Notes: generated by a model not told the origin, from the sequence alone. Shown: positions 35,412-43,905, counted from the stretch's first letter. The stretch: DNA of 64,000 bases from JAOBAU01 sp034667465 (GCA_034667465.1 JAXDJV010000024.1:1-64000), one strand, 5' to 3'. Numbers and translations: made by a program.

Positions 35412-36740
35412 CTACTCGCTCGCGTAGGCGAAAAGAAGAGTGGGCCTATGTGGAAGAATCTCCAGATAGTTCCGGACCCGACGCACAGCAATCGAATCGA
35501 GCGCACCAGATTGAGCGGCCTCGTGCATAAGACTGAGCGCCGTCATCGCGTTTTGGCTATAGGGCACGCCCGATCGCTCAAAGAACTGAACAGCGTGCCT
35601 GCACAGCTCCATTACTTCTGTGCCGCGGCCAAGCATTAACGAAGCCTCGGCGCCATCAACAGCTGCCATGGCTGCCTTGTCGTAGACGTTCAGTCGCTCA
35701 TAGTTGTCTTTCACGGTACACAAAAGGCGCGAAGCTTCCGAGTATCGACCCTCCAGGAGCAGCACTCGGCCGACATGCCACGTTGCGCGGACACGGTCAA
35801 CTTCCATTCCGAGTTTGTCGAAGAGTGTGACCGCCTCGCCGAAGGAACGAAGAGCGTCTTCGTTCTGCCGCAGCTCGCGATAGCAGCCCGCCATGTTTTG
35901 CTTCATCATCGCGTAAGTACGCCAATCGGCCGATTCCCGCGCATGGTTAGCGAGGGCGTCAAATAACGGCAAAGCCCGCCTGTAATCTCTCGCTGCATAC
36001 GCCACCAGCGCTTGAACACCCAGAACATAGAATTGACGCTTCTCGTCCCCAAAGCGCTGAAAGATCTCGGCGGTACTGTTGGAAGCGGCAAGGGCTCTAT
36101 CGAATTGCTCGAGTTCCCGCAGCACCAACGCCCGAACCAGCATCAACCGCGCGGAATCAAACTCGGCTACCGCCACCCACGCGAGGTGCCCCGCCGCCCG
36201 ATCGGCCGCCGCGAGTGCCTCGACATGTCTTCCCACGTAGTACAGCGCATACGCCCGCTCCCGCCACGCGGCCCCGCGCAATCGCGGCACCGTATCTCCG
36301 TACCACGACGCCGCAGCCAACCCATCCGCGACATCCACCGCAACGGCGGTGATCTCCACGACATCCGCCGGCCGTGAATCAATCAACCGATCGGTCTCGA
36401 CAATGAGGCGACGCACCAAACCCGGCGTCCGATAGTGCGGATTCAACGAAAGTACAGAAAGCCACTGTTCGCGCGGAGTCGCCAGCAACTCAGCCACGTA
36501 TCTTTCCGCGTCCGCATCCTCGGCGTCCATCTGCGTGGCAATCGTTCGAAGCGTCGCAACCGTCGACGCTCGTGGTGTATCGGGGAGCGGCTCCTCATCC
36601 CAGACGATCTCGTCGACCAGAGTTGCGGCGAGTTGCTGAATGTGGGTCAGTGCGCCCGCACACGCGGAGCAAGTCGCGAGGTGCTCGTGATGCGGAGGGA
36701 GCTCGAGAAGCTGCTCGTCGCTGTAATGCTGCGCGGTCAT
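35412..36740 (-). CDS. zinc-finger (anti-sigma-like) TPR protein
   Basis: The start at 36740 is chosen because ATGA overlaps the sigma factor stop; the longer frame would lie inside the sigma gene. The product has 442 residues. Near the N-terminus HEHLATCSACAG gives an H-x3-C-x2-C motif as in anti-sigma zinc fingers. The rest is helical with many TPR-like pairs (for example AMMKQNMAGCYRELRQNEDA). No membrane segment is seen, so it would be a cytoplasmic partner, unlike classic membrane anti-sigma factors. TPR domains can bind peptides. Base composition is slightly less G+C-rich than the neighbours at the 3' end. The gene is probably a regulator of the adjacent sigma factor. Confidence 0.75.
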   Translation of the reverse strand: MTAQHYSDEQLLELPPHHEHLATCSACAGALTHIQQLAATLVDEIVWDEEPLPDTPRASTVATLRTIATQMDAEDADAERYVAELLATPREQWLSVLSLNPHYRTPGLVRRLIVETDRLIDSRPADVVEITAVAVDVADGLAAASWYGDTVPRLRGAAWRERAYALYYVGRHVEALAAADRAAGHLAWVAVAEFDSARLMLVRALVLRELEQFDRALAASNSTAEIFQRFGDEKRQFYVLGVQALVAYAARDYRRALPLFDALANHARESADWRTYAMMKQNMAGCYRELRQNEDALRSFGEAVTLFDKLGMEVDRVRATWHVGRVLLLEGRYSEASRLLCTVKDNYERLNVYDKAAMAAVDGAEASLMLGRGTEVMELCRHAVQFFERSGVPYSQNAMTALSLMHEAAQSGALDSIAVRRVRNYLEILPHRPTLLFAYASE

Positions 36741-37396
36741 GGCTTCACCGCGTTCATCTTCAGGTAGACCTCGCGCATTCTTGCGAGGCAGTTGTGGATC
36801 AGTTTTTCGGCGTACCGCGTGGTCGTCTTCAGCTCGCGGGCGACGTCGGCGGCTGAATGTCCCTGGTAGTAGTGAAGCTCCAGTGTTTCGCGGCAGCGCG
36901 GCTGCAGATAGCCGAGCGCCTGGCTCACCGTCATCGTCTTCGCGTACTTCTCGCCGAGGTTGTGGGATTGAGGATCGGAACGTTCGCCGATGTCGTCGGG
37001 AAGCGCTTCCGTTCTTCCCTGCCCGCGCCAGTAATGGCGGCTGGCGTTGCACATCGCCGCGACCATCCACGACCGGACGTCGCGGATCGGCGTGCCGACC
37101 TGCATGAAGGAGACGAAGACTTCCTGAATCAGATTCTCGGCATCCCAGTCGGGGACGCGGAACTTGCGGCAGGCGATGAAGAGGAGGAGCTTGCGATGCT
37201 CGATGTAGAGCAGCTCGATCTCATCGCTACTCGGCCGGCTTTTTTGCTCGGGCGCTGCGGCAGCCGAGCCCGCGCCGTTGTCGGCGCGGCCATCCGGCTC
37301 GGCCGGAGACGGCACTTCCGCGTTCTGTTCCAGCACGACGGCTTTCCCTTCGCTCCGCACAGGACCGGGCTTAATTATGGAGTTGGTGAGACCCAT
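36737..37396 (-). CDS. RNA polymerase sigma-70 family factor (ECF-like)
   Basis: The protein has 219 residues: a variable 60-residue N-terminal extension, then sigma region 2 (LYIEHRKLLLFIACRKF, DAENLIQEVFVSFMQ) and region 4 (LQPRCRETLELHYYQGHSAADVARELKTTT). No region 3 is seen, as in ECF factors. It is coupled to the zinc-finger/TPR gene by a 4-bp overlap. No Shine-Dalgarno site precedes the chosen ATG 37396. The 185 bp to the divergent M20 gene should hold both promoters. It is probably held in check by its partner; the signal is unknown. Confidence 0.85.
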   Translation of the reverse strand: MGLTNSIIKPGPVRSEGKAVVLEQNAEVPSPAEPDGRADNGAGSAAAAPEQKSRPSSDEIELLYIEHRKLLLFIACRKFRVPDWDAENLIQEVFVSFMQVGTPIRDVRSWMVAAMCNASRHYWRGQGRTEALPDDIGERSDPQSHNLGEKYAKTMTVSQALGYLQPRCRETLELHYYQGHSAADVARELKTTTRYAEKLIHNCLARMREVYLKMNAVKP

Positions 37397-37581
37397 ATGA
37401 ACTTATCACGAATCGCAATCGTACGGCGAACTTCCTTACAAAATTCTCCCGCGCGCAGCCGTTTCAGGATGAGTTCCGTTAATGCGGACATGATCGCATG
37501 CCTTCGTAGCTGTTTGGGAGGACCGAGTGCTATTCTCCGCCGCTCGGCCCGCCACCTCGCGGCCGCGGAAGGAATGTCCCT

Positions 37582-39006
37582 ATGACAGCCGAACAAACCG
37601 CTACCACCGACCTCGCCTCCACCATCGAAACGATGTGGGAGGCATCGGTCATCCCGACCATCGAACAGTACATCCGCATCCCGAACCAGTCTCCGCTGTT
37701 CGATCCCGACTGGAAGCAGAACGGCTACATGCACAAGGCCATCAACCTGGCGAAGAGCTGGGTCGAGCAACAGAACGTGGCCGGCCTCAAAGTCGAAGTC
37801 AAAGAGATCGAAGGCCGCACGCCGCTGATGTTCATCGAGGTCGACGGCAACAACGACTCGACCGTGCTGATGTACGGCCATCTCGACAAGCAGCCGGCCA
37901 TGGTCGGATGGGAAGAAGGACTCGGTCCGTGGACGCCTGTCCTGCGCGACGGCAAACTGTTCGGCCGCGGCGGCGCCGATGATGGTTACGCCGTCTTCGC
38001 CGCGATCAGCGCGATCAAAGCCGTGCAGCAGCAGGGTCTCGAACACTCGCGCATCGTCGTGATCATCGAATGCTGCGAAGAGAGCGGCTCGGTCGATCTG
38101 CCGCCATACATCGATCACTTCTCCGATCGCATCGGCACGCCGCGACTCGTCATCTGTCTCGACAGCGGCTGCGGCAACTACGAACAACTCTGGATCACCA
38201 CTTCGCTGCGCGGCTCGATCGTCGGCAACCTGACGGTCGAAGTGCTCACGGAAGGCGTGCATTCGGGTGACGCGAGCGGCATCGTGCCGTCGAGCTTCCG
38301 CATCCTGCGCTCGATTCTCGATCGCCTCGAAGATCCGAAAACCGGCCGCATCATCCCGGAGTGGCTCTGGGTCGAAGTCCCCGAGAATCGTCTCGCGGAA
38401 GCACACGAAACCGCCCGCATCCTCGGCGACGCCGTGTGGGACAAGTTCCCGTTCGTCGACGGCATGAAGCCGGTCTCGGATGATTCACTCGAACTGCTGC
38501 TGAATCGCACCTGGCGGCCGGCGCTTTCCTACACCGGTCAGGCCGGCTTCCCCGATCTCGTGCAGGGCGGCAACGTGCTGCGTCCGAAAACGTCGCTCAA
38601 GCTTTCGCTTCGTCTTCCGCCGACGCTCGACGCGACTGATGTCGACTCGCGCCTGCGCGAACTGCTCGAAAGCGATCCGCCGTACGGCGCGCACGTCGAG
38701 TTCGAGCCGGAGAAAGGTGGATCGGGATGGGAAGCGCCGCCGATGGAACAGTGGCTCGTCGACTCGCTTGCGCGCGCGTCGCAGGCGTTCTACGGCAAAC
38801 CGTCGACCACGTTCGGTGAAGGCGGCTCGATCCCGTTCATGGGAATGCTCGGCACGCGCTACCCGAATGCGCAGTTCGTCATCACCGGCGTCCTCGGGCC
38901 GCATAGCAATGCCCACGGACCGAACGAGTTCCTCGACCTTCGCATGGCGAAGAACGTCACCGCCTGCGTCGCGCAGGTGATCGTCGACGAGCGCAAGAGC
39001 GCATAA
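37582..39006 (+). CDS. M20 family metallopeptidase (dipeptidase/carboxypeptidase)
   Basis: The protein has 474 residues. Metal-site motifs are in order: GHLDKQP (His and the following Asp), GRGGADDGYA with the bridging Asp, ECCEESGS with the catalytic Glu-Glu pair, CLDSGCG and, near the end, GPHSNAHGPNE with the last His. The dimerisation domain is inserted in the middle. It is closest to the CNDP-like dipeptidases that act on dipeptides with free carboxyl ends. No signal peptide is present, so it is cytoplasmic. GGAAGGAA precedes the ATG. It is divergent from the sigma factor operon. Confidence 0.9.
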   Translation: MTAEQTATTDLASTIETMWEASVIPTIEQYIRIPNQSPLFDPDWKQNGYMHKAINLAKSWVEQQNVAGLKVEVKEIEGRTPLMFIEVDGNNDSTVLMYGHLDKQPAMVGWEEGLGPWTPVLRDGKLFGRGGADDGYAVFAAISAIKAVQQQGLEHSRIVVIIECCEESGSVDLPPYIDHFSDRIGTPRLVICLDSGCGNYEQLWITTSLRGSIVGNLTVEVLTEGVHSGDASGIVPSSFRILRSILDRLEDPKTGRIIPEWLWVEVPENRLAEAHETARILGDAVWDKFPFVDGMKPVSDDSLELLLNRTWRPALSYTGQAGFPDLVQGGNVLRPKTSLKLSLRLPPTLDATDVDSRLRELLESDPPYGAHVEFEPEKGGSGWEAPPMEQWLVDSLARASQAFYGKPSTTFGEGGSIPFMGMLGTRYPNAQFVITGVLGPHSNAHGPNEFLDLRMAKNVTACVAQVIVDERKSA

Positions 39007-39032
39007 CAGCGGCCGCGTAACGGCGGCGGGCG

Positions 39033-39950
39033 CTACGCGTGCCCGCCGGCGTACTTCTTCTCTCCCGCTTCGATGCGGAACGGCAGCTTGTTCTGCATCG
39101 GCGGGAGAGGACAGGTCGCATACGGCGTGAACGCGCACGGCGGGTTGTACGCCTTGTTGAAGTCGAGGACGATCTTCCCGTCTTTCCCCGGCGGTGCGGC
39201 GTACATGTAGCGCGCGGCCGGATACGTTTCTTTACCGGCAGTCGCGTCGCGGAAGATGATGAAGTAGTCGCTCTCGCCCTGCTCGAGGATCGGATCGATC
39301 GAGTACTCCTTCCCGTCGACCGTGAAGACGATCGCGCCGGGTGACGTTTCATCACCGGTCATGCCGAGGACGTTCGTGATCGCGATCTTTTTCGCGGGAG
39401 TGTACGGACGGAACTGCGCTTCGATGCGCCACTTCGGATCGACCGGAAAGTATTCGAGCCCTTTGAAGTGCGTGCGCGCGTCGTTCTCTTTGTCCTTGAG
39501 ACGGATCGCGAACTTGTCGTTTCGCTTGATGACCTGAAAGTTCATGGTCCCGAAGCGGACGACGGTCGGCGTTCCGGACGGATCGAGATCGTTGCGCAGC
39601 TCGGTTGCCGCGGTCATCGGCTTGCCATCGATCGTCAGCTGCGCGGCGGCATTCGGCGTCAGCGTCGCTTTGCCGTTCGTCAGCGTCAGCGTGCCGATCG
39701 ATGCCGGCGCCTTTTCCGGAAAGACGACGTCGTTCGCCGACTTGTCGGATCCGAGGCGGCTCGTTCCTTCGTTGAGCCAGTAGAGCCCGGCGAGTGAGAG
39801 CCAGCTGTCCTCGCTCTGCAGCCGTTCGGAGCGCGTTTTCTGCCACTTGTGAATCTCGTCGTCGTACGACAACTGACCTTTGACGGCGGGCGGTTCGGAC
39901 TGGCGGCAGGAAGCGGTGACGAGGAGAGCGACAGCGAGGAGGCGTTTCAT
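39033..39950 (-). CDS. DUF1684 domain lipoprotein
   Basis: The protein has 305 residues from ATG 39950, with a short signal ending TASC (Cys15), a probable lipobox. WLSLAGLYWLNEG and the C-terminal FNKAYNPPCAFTPYATCPLPP are hallmarks of DUF1684, a family of unknown function in Acidobacteriota, Bacteroidota and actinobacteria. A longer frame to 40040 exists but would begin inside the promoter of the divergent sigma gene. TATGCT lies 9 nt before the ATG and there is no Shine-Dalgarno site. Confidence 0.85.
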   Translation of the reverse strand: MKRLLAVALLVTASCRQSEPPAVKGQLSYDDEIHKWQKTRSERLQSEDSWLSLAGLYWLNEGTSRLGSDKSANDVVFPEKAPASIGTLTLTNGKATLTPNAAAQLTIDGKPMTAATELRNDLDPSGTPTVVRFGTMNFQVIKRNDKFAIRLKDKENDARTHFKGLEYFPVDPKWRIEAQFRPYTPAKKIAITNVLGMTGDETSPGAIVFTVDGKEYSIDPILEQGESDYFIIFRDATAGKETYPAARYMYAAPPGKDGKIVLDFNKAYNPPCAFTPYATCPLPPMQNKLPFRIEAGEKKYAGGHA

Positions 39951-39965
39951 GCGTGCGGTAGCATA
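39951..39965 (-). promoter_or_regulatory. leaderless-type -10 box for the DUF1684 gene
   Basis: On the minus strand TATGCT (39965-39960) is followed by 9 nt and ATG. Confidence 0.45.
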
Positions 39966-40011
39966 GCTCCACCGATGGTTTCGATTCGCAACGGAGCGGT
40001 GTCCAAATGGT

Positions 40012-40617
40012 GTGCCGAACGTTGCGCCATTCCCGGTCACACAGGCGGAGCAGGATCCGTTGATCGTCCCGCCGTGGAGTGAAGAGCGGCGGTTGCTGGC
40101 TGCGATTCGCGGCGGCGACCGGAGCGCGGCCGAGGAGATCGTCGAGCGGACATACTCGGCGGTGTATGCGTCGTTATACAGATTGTGCGGCGACGGCGAT
40201 CTCGCCGCCGACCTGACGCAGGAGACGTATCAGAAAGCGTGGGCGGCGCTGAACACGTTCGACGGCCGCTCGCAACTCTTCACGTGGCTTTATCGTATCG
40301 CGTACACGACGTTTCTCAACTACGTGCGGCGGCCGCGGCGGACGACGTCGCTCGACGCACCGGAAACACCGGAGATGCCCGACACCGCGCCGGGCGCGGA
40401 CGAAGTGCTGAGCGAGCGCGAGGAAGGCGAGCGGTTGCGCGCCGCGGTGCTGCAGCTTCCTGAGGACCTGCGGTTCACGGTGACGGCGCATTTCTGGGGA
40501 GGACTGGCGGTGAAGGAGATTGCGCGGATCGAAGAGATCACCACGGTCGCGATCCGCAAGCGGCTGCACAAAGCGTTTTCGCTGCTCGAAGGAGTCATGA
40601 GCGAGGTTGAACGATGA
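40012..40617 (+). CDS. ECF RNA polymerase sigma factor
   Basis: The protein has 201 residues from GTG 40012. Region 2 includes LAADLTQETYQKAWAAL and FTWLYRIAYTTFLNYVRR. Region 4 includes LPEDLRFTVTAHFWGGLAVKEIARIEEITTVAIRKRLHKA. The two are joined by an acidic linker, as in RpoE-like ECF factors. The following gene starts within the stop codon (ATGA), the usual arrangement for a cognate anti-sigma factor. The target regulon is unknown. Confidence 0.9.
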   Translation: MPNVAPFPVTQAEQDPLIVPPWSEERRLLAAIRGGDRSAAEEIVERTYSAVYASLYRLCGDGDLAADLTQETYQKAWAALNTFDGRSQLFTWLYRIAYTTFLNYVRRPRRTTSLDAPETPEMPDTAPGADEVLSEREEGERLRAAVLQLPEDLRFTVTAHFWGGLAVKEIARIEEITTVAIRKRLHKAFSLLEGVMSEVER

Positions 40618-41933
40618 GTCCGAACCGCAAAGCTGATTTGCAGCGGAAGCTGGTGCTCGCTTCGGTGCCGAAGCCGCCGGCCGGTCTCGCCGATCGGATC
40701 AAGCGCGAGATTCCGAAGCAGCTGACGTTCGATGCGGAGAAAGAGCGCCGGCGTTTCTCGCAGTCGGTGAATTTCAATCTGCGTGTCGCGGCGTCGATCA
40801 TTCTGATGATCTCGTCGGTCTATCTCTGCATTGAGCTGCTCTCGCGCCGCGTGCAGGAAAACGCGGCGATGGAGCGCGCGGAGAGGATCCTCAACTCGCC
40901 GGAGGCGACTTCGAATGTGGCGCCGTCGACGATTGCCGCGGCTCCCGCAACCGGCTCGATGGAGCTTCCGTCCCGATCTGCGACACCGGCCAAAAAGCCG
41001 GTCGCGGTCGTCGCCGATTCGAAGAAAGAGCTCGACGCGGAAAGCGGCACGCTGCTGATGCGCGATCGGAAATCGATGAGCAACTCGGGAACGTTCGTCG
41101 AGCCACGCGCCGAACCGCAGCCGGTCGCGGTCGCTCCTCCCCCGCCCGCCGCGCCGTCGCCCGCTGTGGCGGAGAAGATCACCGTAACCGCGCAGGCGCC
41201 GATGATCGACGCCGCGGCGGGCGCGAACGCGTCCGCCGACTTCGTGCGCGAAGCGAAGGCGGCCGATCTCTCGCTCGGCATGCCGTCGACGCTCTTCGGC
41301 ATCGACATCGCCGAGCGGCAACTCGCGAAAGACAACAGCACCGCGAATCAGGTCCAGCGCTTCGCAGCGCCGGCCACGCGTCCGTCGCGCGGAGTTCGCC
41401 TCGAAGCGGAAGCGGCGCCGTCGCCGGCCGACGCGACGAAGCAGCTCGTCCGCGTCTCGATCGATCTGCCGCCGGCCGAGTTGAAAAATCGCGCTGCGAT
41501 TCCGCCGATCGCATCCGATGCGACGCTGACCGTCGACTTCGATTCGACCAACGTCCGCTCGCACCGTCCGATCGTCGGCGAGACCTCCGCGACCGAACGA
41601 ATCCTCGTCGCGAACACATCAGCGACCGCGCTCTATGAATTGGAGATTGAACCGAGCGCGGGCCGCCGCGCCGTCATCGCAACCGTGACTCTTCGCTACA
41701 CGTCGGTGAAGGATGGGAAGACGCAGACGATCACGCGGACGATTCGCCGCAGCGACGTCGCGACATCGTGGGAACGCGCATCGAAGCGGATGAAAGCGAC
41801 GTCGCTCGGCGCAACGGCAGGCGAACTGTCAGCGGAAGAATTCGCTACAAAAGCGAAAGAAGCAGGGCTGCCTGGCTACGAAGCGCGACGGGTAATGCGC
41901 GCCCCCGCCGCCGCTCCGCCACCCCAACCCTAA
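40614..41933 (+). CDS. membrane protein coupled to ECF sigma factor, with VWA-tail-like domain
   Basis: The protein has 439 residues. The cytoplasmic N-terminus (about 1-50) would be the sigma-binding part, followed by a membrane segment at about 51-70. A low-complexity Ala/Pro-rich region then carries EKITVTAQAPMID, a phrase usual at the N-terminus of TonB-dependent receptors. A C-terminal domain of about 150 residues (TVTLRYTS...TITRTIRRSDVATSWERASKRM) resembles the domain after the VWA module in YfbK-like proteins (DUF3520), although no VWA domain is present. The 4-bp overlap and topology fit an anti-sigma factor. Its stop TAA is the first part of a palindromic repeat. Confidence 0.65.
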   Translation: MSPNRKADLQRKLVLASVPKPPAGLADRIKREIPKQLTFDAEKERRRFSQSVNFNLRVAASIILMISSVYLCIELLSRRVQENAAMERAERILNSPEATSNVAPSTIAAAPATGSMELPSRSATPAKKPVAVVADSKKELDAESGTLLMRDRKSMSNSGTFVEPRAEPQPVAVAPPPPAAPSPAVAEKITVTAQAPMIDAAAGANASADFVREAKAADLSLGMPSTLFGIDIAERQLAKDNSTANQVQRFAAPATRPSRGVRLEAEAAPSPADATKQLVRVSIDLPPAELKNRAAIPPIASDATLTVDFDSTNVRSHRPIVGETSATERILVANTSATALYELEIEPSAGRRAVIATVTLRYTSVKDGKTQTITRTIRRSDVATSWERASKRMKATSLGATAGELSAEEFATKAKEAGLPGYEARRVMRAPAAAPPPQP

Positions 41934-41972
41934 AGTCAATTCAGGGGGTCAGACCCCGGACTTTGACTTTAG
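41930..41972. repeat. nested palindrome shared by two convergent stop codons
   Basis: The outer arms CTAAAGTCAA (41930-41939) and TTGACTTTAG (41963-41972) are perfect inverses. Inside them is GGGGTCAGACCCC (41945-41957). The left TAA (41931-41933) is the stop of the anti-sigma-like gene, and the right TTA (41969-41971) is the stop of the minus-strand zinc-ribbon gene. It probably acts as a bidirectional terminator; its origin as a dispersed element is inferred. Confidence 0.75.
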
Positions 41973-42220
41973 CGCTTGCGCCCGCCGCCGAACTTTCGCA
42001 CCGACGCAAAGTGCACGTTGAAGTAATTCGCCGCCGCTCGCAACGCGCTGCCGACCGTCCACGCATCCTTGCCCGGAATCTTTTCCAGCGCGGCACGCAT
42101 GTTCGGCGGCAGCTTTGCGCGGCAACTCCGGCAGAGCGCGTTCCCGATCGTCTTGTTCAGATCGCAGCGCGGACAATTACGCCGGTTGGCGAGTCCCTTG
42201 ACCTCGTCCTGGGTGATCAT
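41969..42220 (-). CDS. small zinc-ribbon protein, unknown function
   Basis: The protein has 83 residues from ATG 42220, chosen because GAGAGGGG sits 4 nt upstream. The longer frame would be antisense to the dienelactone hydrolase gene. CPRC (about 16-19) and CRSC (about 30-33) form a four-cysteine ribbon. The C-terminal 45 residues are helical and end in the basic GGGRKR, suggesting nucleic-acid contact. No family is recognised. TACTAT about 22 nt before the ribosome binding site may be its -10 box. It is convergent with the ECF module and divergent from the hydrolase. Confidence 0.65.
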   Translation of the reverse strand: MITQDEVKGLANRRNCPRCDLNKTIGNALCRSCRAKLPPNMRAALEKIPGKDAWTVGSALRAAANYFNVHFASVRKFGGGRKR

Positions 42221-42295
42221 CGCGCCCCTCTCTCCAGCAATTGGATAGTACTCCCTCACAGGTACGAACGAGCACCCCGAAACGTTTGGGCGCGT

Positions 42296-42307
42296 TAGAA
42301 TCCGCGC
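42296..42307 (+). promoter_or_regulatory. leaderless-type -10 box for the dienelactone hydrolase gene
   Basis: TAGAAT (42296-42301) is followed by CCGCGC and ATG. The context CGCGTTAGAAT recurs at 45129-45139 and, inverted, at 45114-45122. Confidence 0.5.
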
Positions 42308-42988
42308 ATGGGCGAACGCGTCGAATTTCCATCCAATGGTCACACCTGTCAGGGCTATCTCGCCACTCCGAAGTCGGGTAGCAAAGGACCGGCCGTCGTC
42401 GTCATTCAGGAGTGGTGGGGACTCGTACGGCACATCGAAGACATTTGCGATCGCTTCGCCGCGGAAGGATTCCTCGCCATCGCCCCCGACCTCTTCCACG
42501 GCAAAACGACGAAGTCTCCCGATGAAGCCGGCAAGCTGCTGATGGAGATGGACGTCGAGCGCGCCGGCAAAGAGATCACCGGCGCCGGCGAATACCTGCT
42601 GTCGCGTCCTGAATGCTCATCATCGACCTACGGGATCGTCGGCTTCTGCATGGGCGGCGCGCTTGCGCAGTACGGCGGCACGATCGGCACGCACGTCGGC
42701 GCGGTCGCCAGTTTCTACGGCGGCTTCAAGAAAGTTCCTCTCGACTGGACGAAGCTCTCCGCTCCCCTGCTGCTGATCTACGGCGAGAACGACCTCGGCG
42801 TTCCCGCGCACACCGGCACCGAGCTCGCCATCAAACTGAAGGAAATGGGGAAGGACGTGAAGCTGGTGACCTATCCGAGTGCCGATCACGCCTTCTTCAA
42901 CGACACGCGCCCCGAGGTTTACAACGAGGAAGCTTCCGCTGACGCGTGGCGCCGCACGATCGAGTTGTTTCGGATGCACCTTCGCTGA
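42308..42988 (+). CDS. dienelactone hydrolase family protein
   Basis: The protein has 226 residues with an alpha/beta hydrolase fold: IQEWWGL near the N-terminus, the cysteine nucleophile elbow GFCMGG, an Asp in YGENDLGVP and His in SADHAFFND. This Cys-Asp-His triad is that of dienelactone hydrolase, which opens lactone intermediates in aromatic degradation, although many members have other ester or lactone substrates. There is no signal peptide. The stop overlaps the next start by one base (TGATG), so it is co-translated with the YeiH-family gene. Confidence 0.88.
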   Translation: MGERVEFPSNGHTCQGYLATPKSGSKGPAVVVIQEWWGLVRHIEDICDRFAAEGFLAIAPDLFHGKTTKSPDEAGKLLMEMDVERAGKEITGAGEYLLSRPECSSSTYGIVGFCMGGALAQYGGTIGTHVGAVASFYGGFKKVPLDWTKLSAPLLLIYGENDLGVPAHTGTELAIKLKEMGKDVKLVTYPSADHAFFNDTRPEVYNEEASADAWRRTIELFRMHLR

Positions 42989-43905
42989 TGCACGCGTTGC
43001 GCGTCGCGCTCTTCGCGGCGCTGGTGCTGTTCTGCGTGACGCCGTGGGCGTCTCCGCCGCTCGCGCTCGCACTCGGTCTCGTCTTCGCGCTAACGCTCGG
43101 ACATCCGTATCCGCAGCACAACTCGAAGGCGACCAAACTTCTGCTACAGGCCTCCGTGATCCTCCTCGGCTTCGGAATGAATCTCGCCAAAGTCGTCGAA
43201 GCGGGACGCACCGGATTCCTCTTCACCGTCGCCACGATCGCCGGAACGCTGACACTCGGCTGGCTTGCCGGCCGCGCGATGGGCATCGATCATTCGACCG
43301 CGCATCTCATCTCATCCGGCACCGCGATCTGTGGCGGCAGCGCAATCGCAGCGGTCGGTCCAGTGATCAACGCAACTGACGAAGAGATGTCGGTCTCGCT
43401 CGGCACGGTCTTCATCCTCAACTCGATCGCGCTCTTTGTTTTCCCGCTCATCGGTCATCGGCTCGGCATGACGCAGAGCGAGTTCGGCGTCTGGGCGGCG
43501 ATTGCGATTCACGACACGAGCTCCGTCGTCGGCGCGGCGTCGAAGTACGGCGCGGAGGCGCTGGCGATCGCGACGACCGTGAAACTCACGCGCGCGCTCT
43601 GGATCGTTCCCCTGACGCTCGCGACCGCGTTCTTCTTCAAGAAGAGCGCGAAGATCACGATCCCCTGGTTCATCCTCTGGTTCGTTGTCGCGACGATCAT
43701 CCGCACGTACTCGCCGGTGACGTTGCCGTGGGACGCGATCACGAAAGCGGCGCGCATCGGCCTGACGATCACGCTCTTCCTGATCGGCGCCGGACTTTCG
43801 CGAAAGAGCCTCGCCCGCGTCGGCGCACGGCCGCTGCTCCTCGGCGTATTGCTGTGGGTCACGATCTCCGCGGTGTCGCTGTTCGCGGTGATGAAGACGC
43901 TTTAA
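42988..43905 (+). CDS. YeiH/UPF0324 family membrane protein (putative sulfate exporter)
   Basis: The protein has 305 residues and about ten membrane segments. SSGTAICGGSAIAAVGPVI and IAIHDTSSVVGAA are the two signature loops of PF03601. Homologues have been linked to sulfate or sulfite export during sulfonate use; no such genes are close by. The start is ATG 42988, overlapping the hydrolase stop; the longer frame to 42946 lies inside the hydrolase gene. The stop shares TTAA with the convergent MFS gene. Confidence 0.85.
   Translation: MHALRVALFAALVLFCVTPWASPPLALALGLVFALTLGHPYPQHNSKATKLLLQASVILLGFGMNLAKVVEAGRTGFLFTVATIAGTLTLGWLAGRAMGIDHSTAHLISSGTAICGGSAIAAVGPVINATDEEMSVSLGTVFILNSIALFVFPLIGHRLGMTQSEFGVWAAIAIHDTSSVVGAASKYGAEALAIATTVKLTRALWIVPLTLATAFFFKKSAKITIPWFILWFVVATIIRTYSPVTLPWDAITKAARIGLTITLFLIGAGLSRKSLARVGARPLLLGVLLWVTISAVSLFAVMKTL

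Noticed and set aside
37375..37491. A 38-codon frame on the minus strand overlapping the start of the sigma factor gene
   Set aside because: It has no ribosome binding site, and its sequence (MSALTELILKRLRAGE...) has no recognisable feature. A leader peptide is possible but unsupported.
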